A DNA stretch of 64,000 nucleotides from Rhodanobacteraceae bacterium (GTDB taxonomy: Bacteria > Pseudomonadota > Gammaproteobacteria > Xanthomonadales > Ahniellaceae), in assembly GCA_016708465.1 (NCBI GenBank), contig JADJFT010000004.1:372001-436000 (forward strand). The letters are read 5' to 3'. The notes under the pieces are model-generated. The model searched no databases, was not told the DNA's origin, and was given only the letters and a program-made list of their open reading frames with translations. A program made the translations under genes and the position numbers. The stretch's first letter is position 1, and the number at the start of each line of letters is the position of its first letter. Of this stretch, positions 45,930-54,529 are shown piece after piece.

Positions 45930-47060
45930 ATGCTCGACAATCTCGCCTTCGTCTTTCCCGGCCAAGGTTCGCAGTCGCTTGGCATGTTGGCGGAACTCGC
46001 GTCGCAATCGCCGACCGTCAAGGCAACCTTCGATGAAGCCGGCCAAGGCTGCAGCCTGGATCTCTGGTCGATCAGCCAGAACGGTCCCGAGGACGAACTC
46101 AATCGGACCGAGGTCACGCAACCGGCACTGCTCGCTGCCGGTGTCGCGGTGTGGCGCGTCTGGGTCGAACGCGGCGGTGCACAACCGGCGGTATTCGCGG
46201 GGCACAGCCTCGGCGAATATGCGGCGCTGGTCGCAGCGGGTTCGCTGTCGTTGGCCGATGGCGCTGCCTTGGTGCGTGAACGCGGCCGTTTGATGCAAAG
46301 CGCGGTACCTGCTGGCGTCGGCGCCATGGCTGCGATTCTGATGGCTGACGATGCGGTGATCGCGCAGGCCTGCGCCGATGCCGCGCAAGGCCAGGTTGTC
46401 GCGCCGGCGAACTACAATAGTCCTGGGCAGACCGTCATCGCCGGTCACGCCAATGCGGTCGATCGTTGCATCGCGTTGCTCACAGAACGTGGCGTCAAGA
46501 AAGCGATCAAGCTGGCAGTGTCGGTTCCGTCGCATAGCGCGTTGATGCAATCGGCAGCGCAAGCACTGCGTGCCAGGATGCAGACGCTGGCGTGGGTGCT
46601 GCCAGATCGTCCGGTGATTCAGAACGCCGATGCGCAGGCGCATGAGTCGATCAGTGCAATCCAGGATGCACTGGTGCGTCAGCTTTACCTTCCGGTGCGC
46701 TGGACCGAATGCGTGCAGGCGCTCGCCGCGCGCGGCGTGACGCGCATCGGTGAATGTGGTCCGGGCAAGGTGCTGGCGGGACTGACCAAGCGCATCGACA
46801 AGGCACTCGATGGGCGCGCGCTTGCCACCGAGCTTGATGCCGCCCGCACGGACTGGACCCTGAGGACGAATGACCATGCAAATCAATCTCCACGGCGAGA
46901 TCGCCCTCGTCACCGGTGCCAGCCGCGGCATCGGTGCCGCGATCGCCGACACGCTGGCCGCTGCCGGCGCCAAAGTCATCGGAACCGCTACCAGCGAATC
47001 TGGCGCGGTGGCGATCAATCAGCGCATGGCAGAGCGCGGCGGCGTCGGTCGCGTGCTTGA
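45930..47060 (+). CDS. fabD: Malonyl-CoA:ACP transacylase (C-terminus runs into fabG)
   Basis: Loads malonyl groups onto ACP. Family features: FVFPGQGSQSLGML, the Ser nucleophile in FAGHSLGEYAALVAAGSLSL, SVPSHSALM with the catalytic His, and GPGKVLAGLTKRI. The family length is ~310 residues, reached near 46868. The open frame continues to 47060 inside fabG, giving 376 codons with an Arg-rich end of no family resemblance. An indel just before 46870 would end the protein at TGA 46871-46873, overlapping the fabG ATG. The last ~60 codons are therefore doubtful. Confidence 0.9.
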   Translation: MLDNLAFVFPGQGSQSLGMLAELASQSPTVKATFDEAGQGCSLDLWSISQNGPEDELNRTEVTQPALLAAGVAVWRVWVERGGAQPAVFAGHSLGEYAALVAAGSLSLADGAALVRERGRLMQSAVPAGVGAMAAILMADDAVIAQACADAAQGQVVAPANYNSPGQTVIAGHANAVDRCIALLTERGVKKAIKLAVSVPSHSALMQSAAQALRARMQTLAWVLPDRPVIQNADAQAHESISAIQDALVRQLYLPVRWTECVQALAARGVTRIGECGPGKVLAGLTKRIDKALDGRALATELDAARTDWTLRTNDHANQSPRRDRPRHRCQPRHRCRDRRHAGRCRRQSHRNRYQRIWRGGDQSAHGRARRRRSRA

Positions 47061-47619
47061 TGTCGGCAGTAGCGCATCGGTCGACGCCTTGGTCGAATCG
47101 GTCGCCAAGGAGTTCGGCCCCATTGGCATCCTCGTCAACAATGCCGGCATCACCCGTGACGGCTTGCTGATGCGCATGAAGGACGAGGACTGGGAGGCGA
47201 TCCTCAACACCAATCTCAGTTCGATCTACCGCACGTCGAAAGCAACCATGCGCGGCATGATGAAGGCGCGCAAGGGCCGCATCATCAACATCGCCTCGGT
47301 CATCGGCGTCACCGGCAATGCCGGCCAGGCCAACTATGCCGCCGCCAAGGCCGGCATCATCGGCTTCTCGAAGTCGTTGGCCAAGGAGATCGGCAGCCGC
47401 GGCATCACCGTCAATGTGGTCGCGCCCGGCTTCATTGAAACCGACATGACCAAGGCGCTGCCGGAGGACAACAAGAAAGCGATGATGGATGCGATCGCGC
47501 TGGGTCGCTTCGGTGCGCCCGAGGACATCGCCAATGCGGTGTTATTCCTGGCTTCGCCGATGGCCGCCTACATCACCGGCGAAACGCTGCACGTCAACGG
47601 TGGCATGCATATGGTGTGA
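46870..47619 (+). CDS. fabG: 3-oxoacyl-ACP reductase
   Basis: NADPH-dependent SDR enzyme of fatty-acid elongation, 249 residues. Start ATG at 46870 or 46876. Nucleotide motif VTGASRGIGAAIA, NNAG, catalytic Ser/Tyr/Lys in INIASVIGV and ANYAAAKAGIIGF, and C-terminal ITGETLHVNGGMHM. Overlaps the extended fabD frame. Confidence 0.97.
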   Translation: MTMQINLHGEIALVTGASRGIGAAIADTLAAAGAKVIGTATSESGAVAINQRMAERGGVGRVLDVGSSASVDALVESVAKEFGPIGILVNNAGITRDGLLMRMKDEDWEAILNTNLSSIYRTSKATMRGMMKARKGRIINIASVIGVTGNAGQANYAAAKAGIIGFSKSLAKEIGSRGITVNVVAPGFIETDMTKALPEDNKKAMMDAIALGRFGAPEDIANAVLFLASPMAAYITGETLHVNGGMHMV

Positions 47620-47664
47620 GCATTGGATCAAAGATCGACCATACGGTATCGCTCCAACGTGTGT

Positions 47665-47695
47665 TTGAGCCAAACCCGAATCTTTGCTCTACAAT
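47665..47695 (+). promoter_or_regulatory. Possible acpP promoter
   Basis: TTGAGC (47665-47670) and TACAAT (47690-47695) are separated by 19 bp, ~60 bp before the acpP start. The -10 is good; the spacing is long. acpP often has its own promoter. Confidence 0.4.
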
Positions 47696-47755
47696 GCGCG
47701 CCGCTTTCGACCTCGGACATTTTCCGAGGTTTTCTCTCTCGGAGGTTTCAAAGCA

Positions 47756-47995
47756 ATGAGCAGCATCGAAGAACGCGTCAAGAAGATCATCGTTGAGCAG
47801 CTCGGCGTGAAGGAAGACGAAGTCACTGCGAACGCCTCGTTCGTCGATGATCTCGGCGCCGACTCGCTGGATACGGTTGAACTGGTGATGGCCCTCGAAG
47901 AAGAATTCGAGTGCGAAATCCCTGATGAAGACGCCGAAAAAATCACCAGCGTGCAGATGGCGATCGATTACGTTAAGGCGCACGTCAAGGCCTGA
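47756..47995 (+). CDS. acpP: Acyl carrier protein
   Basis: 79 residues, acidic. The phosphopantetheine Ser is in GADSLDTVELVMALEEEF. ATG at 47756 follows a GGAGG ribosome-binding site at 47741. A strong terminator follows at 48013, so acpP has a short transcript end before fabF. Confidence 0.98.
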   Translation: MSSIEERVKKIIVEQLGVKEDEVTANASFVDDLGADSLDTVELVMALEEEFECEIPDEDAEKITSVQMAIDYVKAHVKA

Positions 47996-48012
47996 TCGGC
48001 TTGAGCGTTCGA

Positions 48013-48048
48013 CGCAAACTGCGCCCTTGAGGCGCAGTTTGCGTTTTT
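48013..48048 (+). terminator. Terminator after acpP
   Basis: CGCAAACTGCGCC and GGCGCAGTTTGCG form a perfect 13-bp stem with a 5-nt loop, followed by TTTTT. Confidence 0.92.
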
Positions 48049-48087
48049 GCAGATCGTGTTACTGACCCCAGCATTGCGGAGTGAGCC

Positions 48088-49329
48088 ATGAATCAGAAGC
48101 GTCGCGTCGTCGTTACCGGCATGGGCATCGTCTCGCCGGTCGGTCATTCCATCGCGCAGGCCTGGGACAACATCTCGAACGGCCGCTCCGGCATCGGTCC
48201 GATCACCAGCTTCGATTGCAGCGCCTACAACACGCGAATCGCTGGTGAAGTGCGCGACTTCGATCCGACCCAGTTTGTGTCGGCGAAGGATGCGAAGAAG
48301 ATGGACCCATTCATCCATTACGGATTGGCCGCCGCGATCATGGCGTTACAGGACTCGGGTCTGGAGATCACTGACGCCAATGCGGAACGCATCGGCACCA
48401 TCATCGGATCGGGTATTGGGGGCATTCGAGGCATTGAGGAAACCACGCTGACGCTGGACAGGGGTGGTCCACGCCGGGTCTCACCGTTCTACGTACCTTC
48501 AACCATCATCAACATGGTTTCCGGCCAGTTGTGCATTCTGAAGGGTCTGAAAGGACCGAACTTCTCGGCAGTGTCGGCCTGCGCTACCGCGAACCATTCG
48601 ATCGGCATGGCGATGCGCCTGATTCAATACGGCGACGCCGATGCGATGGTTGCCGGTGGTGCCGAATTCGGCTCGGCCCCGACCTCGGTGGCAGGCTTTT
48701 GCGCAATGCGGGCGATGTCCACCCGCAACGACGACCCGACCCGTGCCTCGCGCCCCTGGGACCGCGACCGCGATGGCTTCGTGCTGGGCGATGGCGCCGG
48801 CATTCTGGTGTTGGAGGAATACCAAGCGGCGAAAGCACGCGGTGCGCGCATCTACTGCGAGCTCGCTGGTTTTGGCGCAAGTTCAGACGCCTACCACATG
48901 ACCGCGCCAAGCGAGAACGGCGATGGTCCGGCACGTTGTATGGCTGCCGCATTCAAAGACGCGGGCGTCAATGCCGACCAGATCGAATACCTGAATGCGC
49001 ACGGCACTTCGACGCCGCTTGGCGACCAGGCCGAGACCTTGGCGGTGAAGCGCGCGCTCGGCGAACACGCGTACCGAACCATGGTCAGTTCGACCAAATC
49101 GATGACCGGTCACCTGCTGGGTGCCGCCGGTGGCGTCGAGGCAATCTTCACTGCCATGGCCCTGCATACCGGCATCATTCCGCCAACCATCAACCTCGAT
49201 CATCCGGGTGATGGTTGCGACCTCGACTACGTGCCGAACGTCGCGCGTCAGAAACGAATTTCGGTCGCCATCAGCAACGGCTTCGGGTTTGGCGGTACCA
49301 ACGCAAGCCTGGTGATGCGCAAGCTCTGA
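48088..49329 (+). CDS. fabF: Beta-ketoacyl-ACP synthase II
   Basis: Elongating condensing enzyme, 413 residues. Cys nucleophile in VSACATANHSIG, His in NAHGTSTPLGD and KSMTGHLLGAAGG. N-terminal RRVVVTGMGIVSPVG is typical. ATG at 48088 with GGAG upstream, after the acpP terminator. Confidence 0.97.
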   Translation: MNQKRRVVVTGMGIVSPVGHSIAQAWDNISNGRSGIGPITSFDCSAYNTRIAGEVRDFDPTQFVSAKDAKKMDPFIHYGLAAAIMALQDSGLEITDANAERIGTIIGSGIGGIRGIEETTLTLDRGGPRRVSPFYVPSTIINMVSGQLCILKGLKGPNFSAVSACATANHSIGMAMRLIQYGDADAMVAGGAEFGSAPTSVAGFCAMRAMSTRNDDPTRASRPWDRDRDGFVLGDGAGILVLEEYQAAKARGARIYCELAGFGASSDAYHMTAPSENGDGPARCMAAAFKDAGVNADQIEYLNAHGTSTPLGDQAETLAVKRALGEHAYRTMVSSTKSMTGHLLGAAGGVEAIFTAMALHTGIIPPTINLDHPGDGCDLDYVPNVARQKRISVAISNGFGFGGTNASLVMRKL

Positions 49330-49345
49330 TCGGCGTCGTGTCGTC

Positions 49346-50692
49346 ATGAGGCTGATTCGCGAGTTGCCGCGCGTCCCCGACCTGCTGGCGTTGCACGCGG
49401 CTGATGCTACGCGCTATCCGGTTCTGCTTGAATCGATTGCCAGCGGCGGTGGCGGTGCACGCTACGACTTGTTGTTCGTAAGCAATGGTGAGTACTTGCT
49501 TGCACAGGCAGACGGCCGGCTAGTCGGCGCACATGGCGGGCATGGCGGCTTCCTCGAAGCACTGGCCGGATGGCAGCGTGCGATCGCGGTCGATCCGGTA
49601 TCGGATGATTTGCCTTTCCACGGCGGCTTCGCTTTGCTGCTGAGCTATGAACTGGCCGCCGAGATTGAGTCGCGATTGCAGTTGCCGCGAGCCGCATTGT
49701 CGTTGCCACGTGCGCTCGCAGTGCGCTCGCCGGTGGCCGTGTTGTGCGACCGCGAACGCGGCCGTGCCTTCGTGGTCGGTGAATCCGGACACGAGGACTT
49801 GTTCGAGCAGGTTGCGGTCGATGTGCTCCGCGCGCATGCCGCAGTTTTGCCGCGGCGTGCGATCAGGTATCTGGCCGAGGATGCGCCCGAACGATATCTG
49901 GCGGCGGTGGCACGCGCGCTCGACTACATCGCAGCGGGTGATGTCTTCCAGGTGAATCTGTCGCGGGCATGGCGCGCAGTTCGTCCGCCTACGCTGGATG
50001 TCGCATCAATTTATGCAGCGCTGCGCGAGTCCAATCCGGCGCCGTTTGCCGGACTCATGCAGTGGGACAGTTGGGCGCTGGCGAGTTCGTCGCCAGAGCG
50101 ACTGGTGTCGGCGCGCGGCGGCCTGCTGCAGACGCGTCCGATCGCCGGCACGCGCTCACGTTTCGCCGGCGATGACGATCGCGAGCGCATGCGCGAGCTG
50201 ATCGGGCATCCCAAGGAGCGCGCCGAACACATCATGCTGATCGACCTCGAACGCAATGATCTTGGTCGCGTCGCCGTGCCCGGCTCGGTGGTCGTTGACG
50301 AACTGATGACGGTCGAAAGTTATGCCCACGTGCACCACATCGTCTCGAATGTGCGTGCTCAGCTGCGCCCGGACCTGGGCCCGGTGGATGCCCTGCGTGC
50401 GGTGTTTCCGGGCGGCACCATCACCGGCTGTCCGAAAGTACGCTGTATGGAAATCATTGCCGAACTCGAGGGCGAAGGTCGTGGCTTCTATACCGGCGCG
50501 CTTGGATATCTCGGAGCCGATGGGCAGATGGATCTGAACATCCTGATCCGCAGTCTGACAATGACCGCCGATTGCATCGAATTCCGCGCGGGTGCGGGCA
50601 TCGTCGCCGACTCTGATCCGCAGCGCGAACTTGAAGAGACCCGAGCCAAGGCGCGTGGTCTCGTAAATGCATTGATGCCGGAGGCGGAATGA
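49346..50692 (+). CDS. pabB: Aminodeoxychorismate synthase component I
   Basis: Converts chorismate to 4-amino-4-deoxychorismate in folate synthesis. 448 residues of the chorismate-binding family: AGDVFQVNLSRAW, SSPERLVSARGGLLQTRPIA, ERAEHIMLIDLERNDLGRV, PGGTITGCPKVRCMEIIAEL. Family knowledge distinguishes PabB from TrpE mainly by context; pabC downstream (ATGA overlap at 50689) supports PabB. Confidence 0.93.
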   Translation: MRLIRELPRVPDLLALHAADATRYPVLLESIASGGGGARYDLLFVSNGEYLLAQADGRLVGAHGGHGGFLEALAGWQRAIAVDPVSDDLPFHGGFALLLSYELAAEIESRLQLPRAALSLPRALAVRSPVAVLCDRERGRAFVVGESGHEDLFEQVAVDVLRAHAAVLPRRAIRYLAEDAPERYLAAVARALDYIAAGDVFQVNLSRAWRAVRPPTLDVASIYAALRESNPAPFAGLMQWDSWALASSSPERLVSARGGLLQTRPIAGTRSRFAGDDDRERMRELIGHPKERAEHIMLIDLERNDLGRVAVPGSVVVDELMTVESYAHVHHIVSNVRAQLRPDLGPVDALRAVFPGGTITGCPKVRCMEIIAELEGEGRGFYTGALGYLGADGQMDLNILIRSLTMTADCIEFRAGAGIVADSDPQRELEETRAKARGLVNALMPEAE

Positions 50693-51504
50693 TCGCCGCG
50701 TTCTGCAATGGCGAGCGCATCAGCGCATTGCCGCTGGACTCGCGCGCCGCGCACTACGGCGATGGCGCATTCACCACGATACGTGCACACGCCGGTCGCC
50801 TGTGCAACTGGCGCTTGCATCGACAGCGCCTGCACGCGGCGTGTTTGGCGCTGCATCTGTGCGAACCGGACTGGCTGGCGATCGAGTCGATGCTGGAACG
50901 TGAGACGGCTACTTTGGCTGCCGGCGTCGTCAAATTGGCGCTGGTGCCGCAGGCGCAAGGGCGGGGCTACGCGCGCGTCTGGCCAAGTGTTTGCGATGTG
51001 TATGTGTTTGCCTACGCGGCAGCGGCCGTCGATAGCGCGACCTATCGCGACGGAATCACGCTTGACCTGAGCTATCGCGATACTGCAGGCGGCGATATTT
51101 CTGGCATCAAGACGCTGTCGCGGCTCGATCAGGTGTTGGCTGCGCCGACGGCAGCGATGCACGATGTATTGATCTGCGATCGCGATGGCTTCATCTGTGC
51201 AGCGCAACAGGCCAATGTGTTCGCGCTGTTCGACCGTCACTGGATCACGCCACCGGCACGCCAGGGTGTGATCGCCGGGGTGATGCGGGCGGCGCTGTTG
51301 CAATCGCCGCCGCTCGGATTTTCGGCTAGGGTGCAAGTCATGCATCGTGATGCCTTGAACCATGCTGACGCACTGATCCTGTGCAATGCCGTACGCGGTA
51401 TCGTGCCGGTATGTCGTCTGGGCGAACGCATTTATGCGCAGCGCGACGGCATACGTGCGCTGATGCATGTTTTCCATCCCGAACTCGGACTGCCGGACGC
51501 CTGA
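50689..51504 (+). CDS. pabC: 4-amino-4-deoxychorismate lyase
   Basis: PLP-dependent fold-type IV enzyme that releases p-aminobenzoate. 271 residues; RAAHYGDGAFTTIRAHAG near the start and the PLP lysine in SGIKTLSRLDQVLA. Overlaps pabB and is followed 1 bp later by mltG, the order seen in E. coli (pabC-mltG-tmk-holB). Confidence 0.93.
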   Translation: MIAAFCNGERISALPLDSRAAHYGDGAFTTIRAHAGRLCNWRLHRQRLHAACLALHLCEPDWLAIESMLERETATLAAGVVKLALVPQAQGRGYARVWPSVCDVYVFAYAAAAVDSATYRDGITLDLSYRDTAGGDISGIKTLSRLDQVLAAPTAAMHDVLICDRDGFICAAQQANVFALFDRHWITPPARQGVIAGVMRAALLQSPPLGFSARVQVMHRDALNHADALILCNAVRGIVPVCRLGERIYAQRDGIRALMHVFHPELGLPDA

Positions 51505-51505
51505 G

Positions 51506-52510
51506 ATGCGCGCGATCAAGCGACTGTTCTTGCTGCTGTTGTTGGCCGGCATCGTCGCCGGCATCTTTCTGTATCGCGACTACCGACGTTTCGCTGACAC
51601 ACCGATGCAGCTTGGTACGCACGAGTTGGTGCTGGATGTAAACCTCGGTACCTCGTTCCGCAGCATTGTCCGCAAGATCAAGGCGGCGACCGGAAACGAC
51701 GCATCGTGGTGGTACTGGCGCATGCTTGCGCATGAGATGGGCGTGCTCGACGGCTTACACGCCGGAGAGTATGCGTTGACCCAGATCGTGACACCGCGCG
51801 TCTTGCTGCAGCGTATGGCCGATGGCGACGTGATCCATCATCAGTTCACGATCATCGAAGGATGGCGCTTCAAGGAATTGCGAATTGCTTTGGCAAAAGA
51901 GTCGAAGCTTGAACACACCCTGGATGGTCTTTCCGATGCCGATGTGATGACGCGTATCGGCGCCGAAGGCGTTCTTCCGGAAGGACGTTTTTTGCCGGAA
52001 ACCTATTCGTTCGTGCGTCGTCAAAAAGATGTTGATGTGCTCAAACGCGCTTACAAAGCGATGCAGACTCAACTCGCCAAGCGCTGGTCCGAACGGGACC
52101 CGACCTTGCCACTAGGCTCCGCCGACGAACTGCTCACTCTCGCATCGATCGTCGAGAAAGAAACCGGTCGTGCCGCCGAGCGACCACGGATCGCCGGCGT
52201 GTTCGTGCGGCGCCTGAAAATTCCGATGATGTTGCAGACTGATCCGACGGTGATTTACGGTATCGGCGATAGTTTCAACGGCAACCTGACGCGCCGCCAT
52301 CTGGAAACCGACACGCCTTTCAACACCTACCCACGCTTCGGTCTGCCGCCGACGCCGATCGCATTGCCCGGTGATGCCGCCTTGCGTGCAGTGTCGCGGC
52401 CAGCCGATGGCGACGCGCTGTATTTCGTCGCCAAAGGCAATGGCGAACACGCGTTCTCGGCGACACTGGCCGAGCACAACCGTGCCGTGCGTGAGTACCA
52501 GTTGCGATGA
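51506..52510 (+). CDS. mltG: Endolytic murein transglycosylase MltG
   Basis: Inner-membrane enzyme that cuts nascent glycan strands. 334 residues from ATG at 51506: membrane helix (IKRLFLLLLLAGIVAGIFLY), LysM-like region, and the YceG catalytic domain with Glu in ASIVEKETGRAAERPRIAGV, MMLQTDPTVIYG and TYPRFGLPPTPIALPG. Its stop overlaps tmk (ATGA). Confidence 0.96.
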   Translation: MRAIKRLFLLLLLAGIVAGIFLYRDYRRFADTPMQLGTHELVLDVNLGTSFRSIVRKIKAATGNDASWWYWRMLAHEMGVLDGLHAGEYALTQIVTPRVLLQRMADGDVIHHQFTIIEGWRFKELRIALAKESKLEHTLDGLSDADVMTRIGAEGVLPEGRFLPETYSFVRRQKDVDVLKRAYKAMQTQLAKRWSERDPTLPLGSADELLTLASIVEKETGRAAERPRIAGVFVRRLKIPMMLQTDPTVIYGIGDSFNGNLTRRHLETDTPFNTYPRFGLPPTPIALPGDAALRAVSRPADGDALYFVAKGNGEHAFSATLAEHNRAVREYQLR

Positions 52511-53142
52511 GTCGCGGTCGTTTCATCACGCTGGAAGGCGGCGAGGGTGCCGGCAAGAGCACAGTGATGGCGGTGATTGCGGCGACGCTGGCGCAACGCG
52601 ATATTGGTCACGAACTGACGCGCGAGCCGGGCGGTACACCGCTGGCGGAAGCGATCCGTGCAGTTGCGCTCGATCCGCACTGGACCGGCGTGATGTATCC
52701 CGAGACCGAGTTGTTGCTGGTGTTCGCTGCGCGTGCGCAGCATGTGCGTGAACGCATTCTGCCGGCACGGGCGGCCGGGCGCTGGGGGGTATCGGACCGC
52801 TACACCGATGCGAGTTATGCGTATCAGGGCGGCGGTCGCGATCAGCCAGTCGAACGCATCGCGGAACTTGAAAACTGGGCCGCACCGGTGATGCCGGACC
52901 TGACGTTTCTGCTCGATGTGCCGGTTGAACAAGGGCTCGCACGTGCGTACTCGCGTGGCGCCCGCGACCGCATGGAACGCGAGCAGACCGAATTTCACGA
53001 ACGCGTGCATGCCGGCTATCACCGCCGTATGGCACATGATCCGTCGCGCTTCCGGGTGATCGACGCCAGCCAGTCGCAGGCCGACGTGGCTGCAGCGGTG
53101 AAGTCCGAGCTGCTGAGTTGGATCGACGCACCATGTCGCTGA
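52507..53142 (+). CDS. tmk: Thymidylate kinase
   Basis: Phosphorylates dTMP to dTDP. 211 residues: P loop TLEGGEGAGKSTVM, DRE-like TREPGGTPLAE, and the LID/DRY segment WGVSDRYTDASYAYQGGGR. Overlaps mltG upstream and holB by 10 bp downstream. Confidence 0.97.
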   Translation: MSRGRFITLEGGEGAGKSTVMAVIAATLAQRDIGHELTREPGGTPLAEAIRAVALDPHWTGVMYPETELLLVFAARAQHVRERILPARAAGRWGVSDRYTDASYAYQGGGRDQPVERIAELENWAAPVMPDLTFLLDVPVEQGLARAYSRGARDRMEREQTEFHERVHAGYHRRMAHDPSRFRVIDASQSQADVAAAVKSELLSWIDAPCR

Positions 53143-54119
53143 AGCCCTGGTTGCTGCCGGTCTGGGACACCTTGCGCATGCGCATCGATGCGCAACGATT
53201 TCCGCATGCGTTGCTGTTGACGGGTGCAATCGGGCTCGGCAAGCGAGAATTGGCGGCTGCCTTGGTCGCCCGTTTGCTCTGCACGACGCCGCGCAGCGAT
53301 GGCTTCGCGTGTGATCTTTGTCGTGGCTGTCGCCTGCGGACCGCCGGCACTCATCCTGATCGCGTGACGGTGACGCTGGAGCCGCGCGACGATGGCAAGT
53401 TGCGCACTGAAGTCATCATCGATCAGATTCGTGCACTCGGCGAGCGCTTCGCATCACGGCCTTCCTTCGGCGGCTGGCAGGTGGTCGCGATCGATCCGGC
53501 TGACCGCATGAACGTCTCCGCAGCGAATGCCTTGCTGAAGACGCTGGAAGAACCGTCGGCAAACACCGCGTTGATTCTGGTGGCTGACGATCCGGCGCGA
53601 TTACCGGCGACGATTCGCAGCCGGTGTCAACGCATCGAATTGCGTCCGCCCGATCCCGCCACCGCGCGCGCTTGGCTGATCGGGCAAGGCATCGTGGCGA
53701 CGGCCGTCGACGAGGCGCTGCTCCTCGCTGACGGCAATCCTGGCGCGGCCAAGTCGATGCTGGATGCCGACGCCGGGCGTATGATCGACGCATTGATCAG
53801 CGACATGAACGATGCTGCACTTGGCAGCTCTTTGGTTGCGATTGCTGCGCGTTGGGGCGAACAGGACTGCGATATCCTGTTCAAAGTTCTGGCGCGATTG
53901 GTGCTTTTGGCAATGCGCGCGTCGGCGCAGACGCAGGCCTTGCCGCGTGTTGCTGCGATGACGCGCTTGACCGCGCAAGCTGATTTCCGCAAGCTGCAGG
54001 TGTGGTGGGATCACTTGAACCTTGCACGGGCGCGGTTACCGACGCCGTTGCGCAAGGATCTTGCGATCATCGAATTGCTGGACGAATGGCGCGCCGCGAT
54101 GACTGCGGGCGCTGCCTGA
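53133..54119 (+). CDS. holB: DNA polymerase III delta-prime subunit
   Basis: Clamp-loader subunit, 328 residues from ATG at 53133. AAA+ fold with a P-loop-like segment TGAIGLGKRELAAALVARLL, zinc-binding cysteines (FACDLCRGCRLRTAGTHPD), and NVSAANALLKTLEEPSANTA with the SRC motif RSRCQRIEL. Sits between tmk and pilZ as in Xanthomonas and Pseudomonas. Confidence 0.95.
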   Translation: MSLKPWLLPVWDTLRMRIDAQRFPHALLLTGAIGLGKRELAAALVARLLCTTPRSDGFACDLCRGCRLRTAGTHPDRVTVTLEPRDDGKLRTEVIIDQIRALGERFASRPSFGGWQVVAIDPADRMNVSAANALLKTLEEPSANTALILVADDPARLPATIRSRCQRIELRPPDPATARAWLIGQGIVATAVDEALLLADGNPGAAKSMLDADAGRMIDALISDMNDAALGSSLVAIAARWGEQDCDILFKVLARLVLLAMRASAQTQALPRVAAMTRLTAQADFRKLQVWWDHLNLARARLPTPLRKDLAIIELLDEWRAAMTAGAA

Positions 54120-54129
54120 GGAGTCGAAT

Positions 54130-54501
54130 ATGGGTGCAGTTCCGGGTGTGACAGGTGGCATGCCACGGCAGGGCATCCTGTCGCTCGCAATCAAGGACAA
54201 AGGTGCGCTTTACAACGCATACATGTCCTTCGTGAAGGGCGGCGGTCTATTCGTGCCAACGACCAAGCGTTACAACCTTGGTGACGAGGTGTTCATCTTG
54301 TTGTCGCTGATGGACGACAAAGACCGCTTGCCGGTCGCTGGCAAAGTCGTCTGGATCACGCCGCCCGGAGCGCAGGGCAACCGCACCGCCGGCATCGGCG
54401 TTCAGTTCAACGAAACGCCCGATGGCGAAACTGCGAAGTCGAAGATTGAAGCCATCCTTGGCGCGACGCTGAACGTCGAGCGACCGACGCATACCATGTG
54501 A
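54130..54501 (+). CDS. pilZ: PilZ-domain type IV pilus protein
   Basis: 123 residues, the stand-alone PilZ of type IV pilus biogenesis. It has the core strands (GGGLFVPTTKRYNLGDEVFI, PVAGKVVWITPPG, AGIGVQF) but lacks the RxxxR and D/NxSxxG c-di-GMP-binding motifs, as known for this subfamily. holB-pilZ linkage is typical. GAGGAG precedes the ATG. It converges with the GH44 gene. Confidence 0.93.
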   Translation: MGAVPGVTGGMPRQGILSLAIKDKGALYNAYMSFVKGGGLFVPTTKRYNLGDEVFILLSLMDDKDRLPVAGKVVWITPPGAQGNRTAGIGVQFNETPDGETAKSKIEAILGATLNVERPTHTM

Positions 54502-54529
54502 ATGCCGTGTCTCGAGTCAGCGCTTCACG

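Noticed and set aside
45786..47018. 410-codon minus-strand frame opposite fabD-fabG
   Set aside because: Antisense to conserved genes and has no recognisable motifs.
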